A stretch of DNA of 35,688 nucleotides from DATLAN01 sp035527455. GTDB lineage: Bacteria > Planctomycetota > Planctomycetia > Pirellulales > Thermoguttaceae. The notes beneath the pieces were generated by a model, which saw only the letters and a program-made list of their open reading frames with translations, had not been told where the DNA came from and made no database searches. A program made the translations under genes and the position numbers. Positions 7,803 to 15,878 of this stretch are shown piece after piece (position 1 is the stretch's first letter; every line of letters starts with the position of its first letter). The stretch is from the NCBI GenBank assembly GCA_035527455.1, contig DATLAN010000550.1:1-35688 (forward strand), in the 5' to 3' direction.

Positions 7803-9467
7803 TTACGTCCAGTGCTGAAGATCGAGTTCGGGGCTCTGCCGCTCGCTGCGGGTGATCTCGCGGAGGTCGTCGCGGGCGCGGAAGAGGGCGTCGACCACTT
7901 CGGGGTCCCATTGCTGGCCCGATCCGTTGCGGAAGATCTGGTCGATCTTTTCGTCGGGCATGCCCTTGCGGTAGGGACGGTCGCTGCCCATGGCGTCGAA
8001 GGCGTCGGCCACGGCCACGATTCGGGCGGAGAACGGAATGCCGTCGGCGTCCAGCTTGTGGGGATACCCGCCTCCATCCCACGATTCGTGGTGGTGGAGG
8101 ATCACCGGCAGCACCGCGTCCAGCTTGCCCAACCCCAGCAGGATCTTGTGGCCGATCTCGACGTGGCGCTTGATGTGCTCGTATTCCTCGTCGGTCAGCT
8201 TGCCCGGCTTGCGCAACACGCTGTCGTCGATGCCGATCTTGCCGATGTCGTGCAACAGCCCGGAGAGGTAGATCGTGTTGAGCGTCTGGGGATCGCAGCC
8301 GAGTTCCTCGGCCAGCCGGACGGCGATCCGCGCCACGCGGTCGCTGTGGCCGCACGTGTACGGGTCCTTGGCGTCGATGGCCGAGGTCAGTGCCCGGATG
8401 ATCCCCGCCAGCAGCTCGGATTGCTGTCGATAGAGGTTGATGTTGCCGCTGTGGATGCCGAGAATCGCGGCCACCGAGTTGAGCAGGCTTGCTTCGACGG
8501 TACCGAACTCGGCGTTCTCGACGTGGTTGAACGCGGCCAGCCAACCGAAGACGTTCTCGCCCTCGGCCAACGCCACGGCGATCATCTGGCGGACCTGGGC
8601 GTTGGGCCAATCGGGACATCCGGTGACCGGATCGTTGACGACCACCGGCCGGTTCGCCGCGCCGGGACCGAGGTGCTCGATCAACGCGGTGAATTCGTGA
8701 TCGTACTGGATCGGACAGTCGCCGTAGGTGAGCAACACCGGCTTGGTGCGAGCCTCGTGGCTGAGCGACTCGTCCTCTTGGGCCACCGGCGCGAATTGGA
8801 TCGCCAATCCCGACACCGGCAGCACCTCCTGCAACCACTCCAGCGCCACGCGGCCCAAGTCCTCGTCGCTGGCGGAGATCTTCAGGTTCTGGGTCAGCCG
8901 ATAGAGCAGGCTGATCTCTTCGTAGGTCCGCGTCAGGTGGTCGGAGAGGTCGTCGTTCTCCTCTTCGAGTTGAGCGACCCGCTGCCGCGACTTCCAGTGG
9001 GAGAGAACCAGTTCGCCCATCCGCCGCAATGCCTCGGCCGACCAGGGCGCCTGGCGAGTCGCCCAGGACGCGGCCTCCTCCGGCTGCATGCCCATCGCCA
9101 GGGCGGCGCGAGACAAGTCTTCCTCGAGCCGCACCGGGCGCGTGACGAACGTGGCGACTGCCACGCGGCTGTTGCCCTCGGGAAGCGCCACCGGAATTGC
9201 CAGCATGAGAAACGGCTCCTCGTCGTCGAGGAACTCGGCCCGGCCGCGCCGCGCCACTTCGCGGCACAATTCCGAGCGGACCGCCCAGTCGCGAGCCGGC
9301 TGGTCGGTAGCCGTGCGGAGCACTTCCCCCGTCTTCCCGTTCAGGACGGCGAACTCGACACCGAACCCTTGCAGAAGCAGCTCCTCCAGTTCCGCGGGCA
9401 GAATGCCGGGAATGTCTTCCGCGGGGGGTTCGGCTACGGGGCGTATTAGCTCGGGAGAGATCAGCAT
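7803..9467 (-). CDS. GAF-HD-GYP domain protein, putative cyclic-di-GMP phosphodiesterase
   Basis: 554 residues from ATG at 9467. Residues 1-150 have no clear assignment. Residues 160-195 form a charged coiled coil (RQRVAQLEEENDDLSDHL), residues about 195-345 fit a GAF sensor, and residues 355-530 are an HD-GYP phosphodiesterase. Metal and catalytic landmarks are all present: CGHSDRVA (His 374), LLHDIGKIGIDD (His-Asp 406-407), KRHVEIGH, HHHESWDGGGYP (GYP at 467-469) and ADAFDAM. The family hydrolyses c-di-GMP (or related dinucleotides) in the cytoplasm. No receiver domain, signal peptide or membrane segment is seen, so input probably comes through the GAF domain. No good Shine-Dalgarno precedes the ATG. 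The gene converges on the barrel gene across the family A palindrome. Confidence 0.9.
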   Translation of the reverse strand: MLISPELIRPVAEPPAEDIPGILPAELEELLLQGFGVEFAVLNGKTGEVLRTATDQPARDWAVRSELCREVARRGRAEFLDDEEPFLMLAIPVALPEGNSRVAVATFVTRPVRLEEDLSRAALAMGMQPEEAASWATRQAPWSAEALRRMGELVLSHWKSRQRVAQLEEENDDLSDHLTRTYEEISLLYRLTQNLKISASDEDLGRVALEWLQEVLPVSGLAIQFAPVAQEDESLSHEARTKPVLLTYGDCPIQYDHEFTALIEHLGPGAANRPVVVNDPVTGCPDWPNAQVRQMIAVALAEGENVFGWLAAFNHVENAEFGTVEASLLNSVAAILGIHSGNINLYRQQSELLAGIIRALTSAIDAKDPYTCGHSDRVARIAVRLAEELGCDPQTLNTIYLSGLLHDIGKIGIDDSVLRKPGKLTDEEYEHIKRHVEIGHKILLGLGKLDAVLPVILHHHESWDGGGYPHKLDADGIPFSARIVAVADAFDAMGSDRPYRKGMPDEKIDQIFRNGSGQQWDPEVVDALFRARDDLREITRSERQSPELDLQHWT

Positions 9468-9692
9468 GGAACCAGACGACGGGCGGCGGCCGTATGAAAA
9501 TCAGTCGGGGCCGAACGAGGGACCCTTTGGAAACCTAGGTCACGACCGCAGCACAAGCAACAACACACCCCACCGCGCCGACGGCCGCCCGGGTGGGAAC
9601 GGATTCTCCAGTTGCGCCGATTGTGCGGGCGAGGAGTGATCTTGCCACGGCGGCAGAATTGTGGTGCAATCTCCCTTCACTCCCACTCCCCG

Positions 9693-10589
9693 CTACCGCT
9701 CCTCCAACAACCGCCGGGCCTCCGCTGCCGCCTTCGTGTCGGGGTGGAACCGGATGATCTCCAGGTACCGCTGTTTCGCGATGTCCACTTTGCCGCCGGC
9801 GGCCAGCACCTTGGCCAACCGCAGCTTCGACGCGGCGATTTGCTCCGTCTTATCGACGTCATCCGTCCCTTCGGCCGGGTTCGGTTCGGGCGGCACGAGT
9901 TGCGGGACCGGCGGCCGTGCGACGCCGGGACGCTCGGTGTCCTCCGGTTGTTGTTGGGCGGCCTTCCGCCGGCCTTCGGCCAGGGCCTCTTCCCCCAGCT
10001 TAATCCACTTGACGTACACCAGCGACTTCGAATCGTCGCCGATCTCCCCCTTGTTGCGCTGGTTCAGCAGATATCGCTCCGCCGAGGCCGCCGGGACAAG
10101 CGGCGCGGGGGAATCCACAACCGGTTGCACGTACACCACCGCCGAGAGCGGACCGGTGATCGTGCGGTCGTCGTGCAGCGTGATCACGTGAAGGTACTCC
10201 CGGGCGGGATACGTGCGGCCGGTATACATCTTCTCGTCGCTGGCCAGCTCTTTGAACTTCCACTCCTTCTCCATCCACTCCTTCTGCACCTTGCACTCGA
10301 CCTGCTTCACCGCCCGCAAGGGCACCTCGCGTTGGCGCTGGAGCGTGCCGTCGAAGATTTCCAGCCGCTTGTCGCGGGTGAGATAGATCTGGCCGGGGTG
10401 GACGGTCCCGTCGGACATCTCGATATAGCCCGGCACGGCGTCTTCCCGCTCCGACGGCGCGGAGCCGAACGGGTTCAGCGCCGGCGGCTCGGCCGCCCGT
10501 GCTCGACGGTCGGGCGTCGAGAAGCTGAAAGCCAGAATCATCCAGCCGACGGCGAAGGACAACCGGATTCTGCCGATTCGGTCAGACAT
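9693..10589 (-). CDS. Secreted protein of unknown function with a C-terminal TPR-like helix pair
   Basis: 298 residues. The start chosen is ATG 10589, because AAGGAG (10598-10603, - strand) lies eight bases upstream and a signal peptide follows (VGWMILAFSFS, cleavage near ARAAE). The longer open frame reaching 10715 runs through a repeat element and is not credible. The middle (about 55-150) is beta-rich (GYIEMSDGTVHPGQIYLT, RLEIFDGTLQRQREVPLRAV). The end (about 245-298) reads like one tetratricopeptide-type helical hairpin (ASKLRLAKVLAAGGKVDIAK, then RYLEIIRFHPDTKAAAEA). I do not recognise the family. A -10-like TATAAT (10627-10632, - strand) lies 38 bases upstream. Confidence 0.75.
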   Translation of the reverse strand: MSDRIGRIRLSFAVGWMILAFSFSTPDRRARAAEPPALNPFGSAPSEREDAVPGYIEMSDGTVHPGQIYLTRDKRLEIFDGTLQRQREVPLRAVKQVECKVQKEWMEKEWKFKELASDEKMYTGRTYPAREYLHVITLHDDRTITGPLSAVVYVQPVVDSPAPLVPAASAERYLLNQRNKGEIGDDSKSLVYVKWIKLGEEALAEGRRKAAQQQPEDTERPGVARPPVPQLVPPEPNPAEGTDDVDKTEQIAASKLRLAKVLAAGGKVDIAKQRYLEIIRFHPDTKAAAEARRLLEER

Positions 10590-10626
10590 CGTGAAGGCTC
10601 CTTTGCGAAAGGGGACCCATCGCTCC

Positions 10627-10632
10627 ATTATA
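10627..10632 (-). promoter_or_regulatory. Probable -10 element (TATAAT) of the secreted TPR-like gene
   Basis: The - strand reads TATAAT exactly, 38 bases before the ATG at 10589 and upstream of the AAGGAG site. No good -35 is visible, so this is moderate evidence only. Confidence 0.4.
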
Positions 10633-10672
10633 CAACGACACGAGAATCCCCGGGAGCCCGGTTCGAACGCGC

Positions 10673-10743
10673 GTAGGTCAGGGCTTGCCCTGACGGACCC
10701 TTCTGCCGACTCCACGATTCCGTCAGGGCAAGCCCTGACCTAC
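10673..10743. repeat. REPIN-like palindrome, family B copy 1
   Basis: Left arm 10673-10696 and right arm 10720-10743 are perfect 24-base inverted copies around 23 bases. Each arm starts with GTAG and then forms its own stem, GTCAGGGC and GCCCTGAC around TT. It lies between the secreted-protein genes at 10813-12480 and 9693-10589, both on the - strand. The same element recurs at 25732-25838. Confidence 0.92.
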
Positions 10744-10812
10744 AAAGAAAAGGCGGCATCGGCCCTTGCGATGCCGATGCCGCCCGATGATGCTGCCGCC
10801 GGGTTGGGTCGC

Positions 10813-12480
10813 CTACTTCATCGCTCCGATCATCCTGAGCACACCCTGTTCGACTTCCAACCGGATCTTCAGCCCTCGCGGGATCGGCAGAACAACCAGC
10901 TTGACGTGGTCTGTGTCCGGGGCCTTCTCCAACGCCGCCACGGCACGGGCCGCCTTCTCCCGCTCACGCTCGTCGCCGATCTCGGCTATGAACTTCGCCA
11001 GCGCCCCCAGCGAGACCGTCACCTCCAGCGGCCGGGCGGGCTGCGGCCCTCGCTCCGCCGACCGCTTGATGGCCTGCTTGAGTGTCTTCAGCGCGTCCTT
11101 GCCCGCGGCCACGTAGACCGCTTCCGGGCCGATCCCCAGCACGACTTCCGGGTTTTCGCCCACGACTCGGACCAGCTTGTCGCGATCCTTGACCTTCTCG
11201 GGAATCCGGATCGTGGCGCTGTGCAAGCGGACGCCTTCGAACTCCTCGGTCTTGGTCTTCGCCACCAACGCGGCGATTTCCGGGGCCTTCTTGCGGATCA
11301 ACGGAACCAGCGGGGCCAAGGCGGACTCCAACTTCGGACCGTCGGCGACGTGCCGGGCGCCTACCAGCGTGACGGCGTCCGGGCGGAGCACCACCGAACC
11401 CGCTCCGTCGACCTTCCCGGCCGCGATCGTCTCCTGACAGACCTCCAACAGCCCGCCGATCACGTGCTTGAAGACCTTGGCCTTCTCCTCGTCCTTCTCA
11501 TCCTCGTCGATCTCCTCGAAGACCTTCGTGCGCAGCTTGTCGAAGAACCACGCGAGTTCCTCTTCGGTGGCAACGGTACACTGGCTGGTCCCCTGGATCG
11601 TGAGCACCGCGCCGGGCAGCCGGAATCCGGCGAACGCGGTTTGTGCATTGCCCAGCTCTTCCAGCGCCTTGGCAGTCTTCGAGCCCTCGACGGCCGTGAC
11701 GCTCAGTTCCCCCATCGCGGTTTCGGCCTTGTGGTCCAACGCCAGGCCGAACGTCACCTGGTCCAGATCGTTGATCCCGGTGGCCAGCCCGCCGAGCAGC
11801 TTCTTCGCGAGGCCTTTTCGCAGCGCGTACTCCAAATCGTCCTCGCCGGGCTTGCGCTCCAACTCCTTCGCGAGATCCTTTTTGATCCGGCCGAGCAGCT
11901 TCTCGCGCAGAGCGTCGGGCACGTTGGCTGCGTTGAAACGAATGCCCAGGTCGTAGCGGCGATCCAAGCCGGCCAGCAGTTTCGCCGGGTCGGCGGGCAC
12001 GTCGGCCAGCATCTCGCGACGGTCGGAAACGAAGACCCAGCCGCTTTGGACCTTCAAGTACGCGGGTTTGCGTCCCTTGGAGGCCTCGTACATTCCGTCG
12101 CCGAGGTCCTTCAGTTCGCCGATGTACGGCTTGAGCACGTCGAGCAACTGGTCGAAGTCGCTGACCGGCAGGAAGGCGTATCCGCTGGGCTTCTCGCCGT
12201 CGAGGAAGATCGCGGCGCCCAACGGTTTCGTCTTATCCAGCCCCGCCAGGCCCTTGTCCTTGGTGAAGAATTTCAGCAGTCCTTCCAATCGGGCGGCCAA
12301 GGTGGGGTCGTCGACGATCCGGCCGACCATCTCCAGGTCGCCCTTCAGCTCGTCGTAACCGGACAACGACACGACGGCCAAGGGTTTCGGCGCTGCGGCC
12401 GAAGCGGGCTGGGCCCGGTGAAAACCCGCCGCGCCCAACAACAGGGCAACGATCAGGCCCGACAACACGGTCTTTCTCAT
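10813..12480 (-). CDS. Secreted protein of unknown function (planctomycete style)
   Basis: 555 residues from ATG 12480, with AAAGGAG (12489-12495, - strand) eight bases upstream. The signal peptide is MRKTVLSGLIVALLLGAAGF with cleavage near ASAAAP. The mature part alternates strands and charged helices: VVSLSGYDELKGDLEMVG, LGAAIFLDGEKPSGYAFLPV, YLKVQSGWVFVSDRREML, GAVLTIQGTSQCTVATEEEL, ESALAPLVPLIRKKAPEIA. Lys and Glu are abundant and no catalytic motif stands out. It may be a periplasmic or surface protein. The gene follows the ECF sigma/anti-sigma genes across palindrome A2, so it could be a regulon member, but continuous transcription is not shown. No family name is assigned. Confidence 0.75.
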   Translation of the reverse strand: MRKTVLSGLIVALLLGAAGFHRAQPASAAAPKPLAVVSLSGYDELKGDLEMVGRIVDDPTLAARLEGLLKFFTKDKGLAGLDKTKPLGAAIFLDGEKPSGYAFLPVSDFDQLLDVLKPYIGELKDLGDGMYEASKGRKPAYLKVQSGWVFVSDRREMLADVPADPAKLLAGLDRRYDLGIRFNAANVPDALREKLLGRIKKDLAKELERKPGEDDLEYALRKGLAKKLLGGLATGINDLDQVTFGLALDHKAETAMGELSVTAVEGSKTAKALEELGNAQTAFAGFRLPGAVLTIQGTSQCTVATEEELAWFFDKLRTKVFEEIDEDEKDEEKAKVFKHVIGGLLEVCQETIAAGKVDGAGSVVLRPDAVTLVGARHVADGPKLESALAPLVPLIRKKAPEIAALVAKTKTEEFEGVRLHSATIRIPEKVKDRDKLVRVVGENPEVVLGIGPEAVYVAAGKDALKTLKQAIKRSAERGPQPARPLEVTVSLGALAKFIAEIGDEREREKAARAVAALEKAPDTDHVKLVVLPIPRGLKIRLEVEQGVLRMIGAMK

Positions 12481-12511
12481 GGTCTGCACTCCTTTCGAGA
12501 GGTTCTGTGGG

Positions 12512-12586
12512 GGTGGCACGCCCTGAGGAACGAAGGGCGTGGTAAACCGGCCCACCCACGCCCTTCGTTCCTCAGGGCGTGCCACC
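12512..12586. repeat. REPIN-like palindrome, family A copy 2
   Basis: Left arm 12512-12541 and right arm 12557-12586 are perfect 30-base inverted copies around 15 bases, with the same GGTGG head and CACGCCCT/AGGGCGTG stem as copy 1. To the right, a partial duplicate of the GCGTGCCACCCC end is followed by a stretch resembling the right flank of copy 4. It lies between the anti-sigma-like gene and the next - strand gene. Confidence 0.92.
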
Positions 12587-12638
12587 CCATTGAATAGCGT
12601 GCCACCCCTTTGAACAAAATGTTTCCGCACAAACCGGC

Positions 12639-13136
12639 TCAGTTTTCCCTCGCGCCCGTCACGTCGAACGGCAACTGATCGATCAGCATCCGCGTGGCCA
12701 GCCGGGCGTCGTGGTTCAGCGACGCCCATTGGTTGACCGTCAGGTTGGAATCCACCATCAACCCGACGAGCTGGACCGTCCGGCGAGGCTCGACGGTCGC
12801 CTCGCTCCATCCCTCCAGCGGATCGGACGCCTCGGGCAGTTTCGCTTCTTCCACAACCGGCACGACGGGCACCGGCACCGGGGCGGAAGGTCCAATCAGT
12901 TGCCACGCGGCCAGCGACACGCCGATCACGCAAACCGCCGCCGCGGCCGCCGAGATCCACCGCCGCCCCCGCCACGAAGCCACAAGCAGCGGCGCCGCCC
13001 GAGCCTGGCTCTGCCTCAGCGCAACACAAATCCGCTCGTGAAGACCTTCGGAAAACTCCGGCCGCATCGCCTCGGCCTCGCGTTTCAGCGCTTCGGCCAG
13101 CGCCCGGTTTTCCTCTCGGGTAATCTGTTCTGCCAT
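12639..13136 (-). CDS. Single-span membrane protein, putative anti-sigma factor
   Basis: 165 residues from ATG 13136, nine bases after the stop of the ECF sigma gene. The N-terminal 55 residues are charged and helical and would face the cytoplasm. One transmembrane helix lies at about 60-82 (ISAAAAAVCVIGVSLAAWQL). A Pro/Val-rich linker (PSAPVPVPVVPVV) and an extracytoplasmic domain of about 65 residues (RRTVQLVGLMVDSNLTVNQW) follow. The topology and position behind an ECF sigma gene fit an anti-sigma regulator. The zinc-binding HxxxCxxC motif of ZAS-type anti-sigmas is absent, so the role is inferred from context. It is probably translated with the sigma gene. Confidence 0.65.
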   Translation of the reverse strand: MAEQITREENRALAEALKREAEAMRPEFSEGLHERICVALRQSQARAAPLLVASWRGRRWISAAAAAVCVIGVSLAAWQLIGPSAPVPVPVVPVVEEAKLPEASDPLEGWSEATVEPRRTVQLVGLMVDSNLTVNQWASLNHDARLATRMLIDQLPFDVTGAREN

Positions 13137-13145
13137 AGCCGCACC

Positions 13146-13763
13146 CTATTCTCTGCTCGGGGTCGAAAGACAGGCCCGCCGCTTCGACGCATGCGCCCGG
13201 ACGTCGGGGGCCAGTTGCCGGAAATGCGGCACCAGCTTGCGTCGGGCACGGTGCAGCATCGTCTTCACCGCCACCCGAGAACGACCCAACACCTTGGCGA
13301 TCCCTCGGATCGGCATCTCCTCGACGTAAAACAACCACACGGCCGTCATCTGCCGCTCGCTCAGCACCGCCGCGGCCATCGCCCAAAGGTGACGGCGGCT
13401 GTCCTCCTCGGCCACCAGTTCGGCCGCCTGGGGCGTGCGGGCTTCGGCCGATTCCAGGGCCTCGCAGTCCGCCGTCGGCCGCTTCTGCCGACTGCGGTTG
13501 ATGCTCAAGCGGCGCGCGATCGTGAACAGCCACGTGACGAAACGGTACTTGGAACGATACCGGTGGAGGTTGCGATAGGCACGCACGAACGTGTCCTGCA
13601 CCAGGTCCTCGGCCTCCGCCGTATCGGTCCGCTGTCGCAAGAACAGCAGAAGCGGGACCTGGAACCGCCGCGCCAACTCCTCGAAGCTGGCAGCGCAGCC
13701 CTGCTGTGCCCGCTCGGCAAGCTCCTCGTCGCTCGGTCGCACCCCCTCCGAACCGCGCGGCAT
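13146..13763 (-). CDS. ECF-type RNA polymerase sigma factor
   Basis: 205 residues from ATG 13763. Region 2 (about 25-92) contains SFEELARRFQVPLLLFL, EDLVQDTFVRAYRNL and the -10-binding YRFVTWLFTIARRLSINR. A linker of about 40 residues precedes region 4 (about 130-182), with LSERQMTAVWLFYVEEM, the helix-turn-helix GIAKVLGRSRVAVKTMLHRA, and RRKLVPHF. No extra C-terminal domain is present. The ATG lies two bases after the TGA (13766-13768, - strand) of the upstream secreted-protein gene, and the anti-sigma-like gene starts nine bases after its stop. The three are therefore very probably one transcript. The longer open frame to 14063 is the reverse shadow of the upstream gene. Confidence 0.92.
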   Translation of the reverse strand: MPRGSEGVRPSDEELAERAQQGCAASFEELARRFQVPLLLFLRQRTDTAEAEDLVQDTFVRAYRNLHRYRSKYRFVTWLFTIARRLSINRSRQKRPTADCEALESAEARTPQAAELVAEEDSRRHLWAMAAAVLSERQMTAVWLFYVEEMPIRGIAKVLGRSRVAVKTMLHRARRKLVPHFRQLAPDVRAHASKRRACLSTPSRE

Positions 13764-13765
13764 GC

Positions 13766-14707
13766 TCAGTCGTCCTGCTTCTGCTGAAGTTGCTTCGCCC
13801 ACGCCTTCTCGACCAACTTCAATACCTTCTCTGCCGACCCCCGCCACTCGACCCGCACCGTCTTCTCGGCCTTGGTGACCGTCACCGCCCGCAATATCTC
13901 CACGAGTTCTTCTTCGTCGGAGTACTGCAGCTTGGCGATGGCGATGAAACCTTCGACGATCGTCTTCACCTGGTCGGCGACTTCGTCCGATTTCATGGTC
14001 GACTCGCCCCGGACGAAAACGACCCCGTCCTGCTCGCCGGCGGCCATCGCCAGCAACTGGCACTGCTGGACGATGGGCGATTGGAAGGGCAATTCCGCCT
14101 CGGCCAGACGGACGGCCCCGGCCTGCACGATCGTGCCGGCCGGTGCGTCGCGATCAAGCAGCGATCCGCTGCCGGCCAAACGCGGCAACTTGCCGTCCAG
14201 CACGTCCAGGGCCTTCTTCACGTCGTCGGCGTTCTGCCCGAACACGATGATCCCGGAGCCTACCACGCAGCCGGTCACCGGACGCTCGTTCGACTTGCCC
14301 TTGTCTTGCGTCCAGGTGTACAGTTCGTGGCCGCCGTGCAAGCCGGCCCGGAAGTCGGGCAGCTTCCCGACGAATTCCCGCACGCGTTGCCCATCCACCT
14401 CCGCCCGTACGATCACCACGCCCGTCTGGGGCGCAAATCGGCTGCCGTACAGGCTCGCGCTGTGCAGGTCCTCTTCGAGGTCCGTTCCGACTGCCGCCTC
14501 GATCTGCTCGAGCCCTCGCTGCACCGACTCCCGGGCGAGCCAACCGTCGAGCACCTTTCGGGCCACGGTGGCCGACCTCGCGGCGTCGAAGTCGACGTGA
14601 ACCACCCACCGGGCATCGGCCGCGATCTCACGCCGGTCCAACGGCTCGGCCCGGGCCGGCGACGCGAATCCCGCCATCAGCACAAGTGTGGTGAGAAACC
14701 TTCTCAT
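13766..14707 (-). CDS. Secreted protein of unknown function, first gene of the ECF sigma operon
   Basis: 313 residues from ATG 14707, with GAAAGG ten or so bases upstream. Signal peptide MRRFLTTLVLMAGFASPARA. The mature part is mixed alpha/beta with DARWVVHVDFDAARS, GVVIVRAEVDGQRVREFVG, CVVGSGIIVFGQNADDVKKA and EKTVRVEWRGSAEKVLKLVE. I see no catalytic motif. It resembles the protein at 10813-12480 in style (signal peptide, Val-rich strands, Lys/Glu helices), but I cannot show homology by eye. Being the first gene of the operon, it may be the envelope component whose state the sigma/anti-sigma pair monitors; that is inference. Confidence 0.72.
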   Translation of the reverse strand: MRRFLTTLVLMAGFASPARAEPLDRREIAADARWVVHVDFDAARSATVARKVLDGWLARESVQRGLEQIEAAVGTDLEEDLHSASLYGSRFAPQTGVVIVRAEVDGQRVREFVGKLPDFRAGLHGGHELYTWTQDKGKSNERPVTGCVVGSGIIVFGQNADDVKKALDVLDGKLPRLAGSGSLLDRDAPAGTIVQAGAVRLAEAELPFQSPIVQQCQLLAMAAGEQDGVVFVRGESTMKSDEVADQVKTIVEGFIAIAKLQYSDEEELVEILRAVTVTKAEKTVRVEWRGSAEKVLKLVEKAWAKQLQQKQDD

Positions 14708-14729
14708 CTCTATGCCTTTCTTAGCAACT

Positions 14730-14804
14730 CCCCTCTCCCATTTGTGGGAGAGGGGCCGGGGGTGAGGGCACGTACACTCTCCTCTCCCATGAATGGGAGA
14801 GGGG
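14730..14804. repeat. Paired palindromes, family F (CTCTCCCAT type)
   Basis: Two hairpins. The first has arms CCCCTCTCCCA (14730-14740) and TGGGAGAGGGG (14745-14755) around TTTG. The second has arms CCTCTCCCAT (14781-14790) and ATGGGAGAGG (14793-14802) around GA. Between them is a GGGGGTGAGGGCACG spacer. The pair lies just upstream of the sigma operon (start 14707), so it either borders its promoter region or lies in its leader. Confidence 0.85.
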
Positions 14805-14830
14805 TGGTCACATGTCCCCGACGACTTCGC

Positions 14831-15164
14831 CGCTACCTATCGATGCCTCTGGTCGTGCCCGCGGTGTTGACGATCGCGGTCCTCGCCATCATCCTTCTTC
14901 TGCGCTTCGGCCCGCTTCTTGTGCTCTTCGATGCGCTTACCTCTCTTATACACAAAAACCGATCCGGCGGTTACGACCGAGGCGGGCGTTTGTGGTTGGC
15001 GCGGGCGAACCACCGTGGGAATGGGGCATCCTATTCTTCGCACATACCCCATCCTATCGCTCCGGACTCCAGTTTCGGACCGCTTTCATGGGGTTGATGC
15101 TGCGGCCAATCGATGTATGATTCGAGGATTGCCCGGTGAATCGGCGTTCTGCGAGCAGCACGCG
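14831..15164. other. Gap between the sigma operon and the DuOB-like gene
   Basis: No convincing gene. A + strand frame at 14843-15097 encodes a hydrophobic 84-residue peptide, and the - strand at 14837-15052 encodes a charged one. Each could be the shadow of the other and neither has a Shine-Dalgarno. A lone TTATACACA (14946-14954) resembles a DnaA box. In-frame ATG 15117 is an alternative start for the next gene. Confidence 0.45.
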
Positions 15165-15878
15165 ATGCGAATCCTCATCAACCACCTGACGCGCATGCGG
15201 GCCGGGAAGATCTGCATCGCCGGCGTCGACGTCGAAACGCGGCGGCACGTGCGACCGGTGCTGGGATACGAGGGTTTGACCGCGAAGCTCCTGGCCCGAT
15301 ACGGCGGTCCCTTCGACATGGCCCGGATCGTCGAGTTGGGCAATCCCCGGCCGAAGCCGAACCGCCCGCACACGGAGGATCACGAGTTCGCCCCGTCACG
15401 GGTGCGGTTTCGGCGCAACGCGTCGGCGGCCGAATTCTGGGAAATGCTGCGAGAGTTGGGCCAAAGCAGTCTGCAGGAGATCTTCGGCGGCCTGTTGCGG
15501 GACATCGGCCAATCGCGCTGGGCCGCGGACGTCGGCCAAGGCGCCGCATCGTTGGGAGTGCTCCGTCCGCACGGCCCACCGCAGTTGTATCTTCGCACCG
15601 ATCGCGACCGAAAGCCTCAGATACGCATCAAGCTGGGCGACGGCCGGCTCGAAGCCGATGCGGGTGTAACCGACCTTCGCCTGTACGGCCCCGATCACGC
15701 CACGCCCGACGCCGACATGGTCCGCGCCGCCGCCCGATGGATCGCCAACTCCGAGGGCGTTTTGCTGGGGGTGGGCCTGACGCGGAAGTTTCGCCCTTCA
15801 GATGGTTCAGGCTACCTTCACTATCTCCAGGTGAACAACGTCCATTTGGAGGAAGATCCCGCGTGGCGGTTGGGGTAA
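15165..15878 (+). CDS. Probable dual-OB-fold (DuOB-like) protein
   Basis: 237 residues from ATG 15165; in-frame ATG 15117 would add 16 residues, and neither has a clear ribosome binding site. The opening MRILINHLTRMRAGKICIAG, then VDVETRRHVRPVLGY, followed near the C-terminus by GVLLGVGLTRKF...HYLQVNNVHLEEDP, recalls the dual-OB-fold domain found in bacterial conflict-system proteins, with its GxxCIAG...RPV first strand pair and a closing SVGLT...YLQVxxI. These are nucleic-acid-binding folds. No catalytic motif is seen. The gene lies between the sigma operon and a lower-GC methyltransferase/nuclease pair, so it may belong to that island, but it is 1 kb away and on the opposite strand. Assignment is from memory of the family and moderate. 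Confidence 0.55.
   Translation: MRILINHLTRMRAGKICIAGVDVETRRHVRPVLGYEGLTAKLLARYGGPFDMARIVELGNPRPKPNRPHTEDHEFAPSRVRFRRNASAAEFWEMLRELGQSSLQEIFGGLLRDIGQSRWAADVGQGAASLGVLRPHGPPQLYLRTDRDRKPQIRIKLGDGRLEADAGVTDLRLYGPDHATPDADMVRAAARWIANSEGVLLGVGLTRKFRPSDGSGYLHYLQVNNVHLEEDPAWRLG

Noticed and set aside
10591..12597. Long + strand open frame (668 codons)
   Set aside because: Shadow of the secreted-protein gene on the - strand; it also runs through two repeat elements.
13764..14063. N-terminal extension of the sigma factor to 14063
   Set aside because: It overlaps the upstream secreted-protein gene in another frame; ATG 13763 fits region 2 placement and operon spacing.
14946..14954. TTATACACA as a DnaA box / origin
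   Set aside because: A single isolated 9-mer 11 kb from dnaA; not a cluster.
13706..15097. Long + strand open frame (463 codons), including a hydrophobic end at 14843-15097
   Set aside because: Mostly antisense to the sigma-operon gene. The hydrophobic 84-residue end has no ribosome binding site and could be the mirror of a charged frame.
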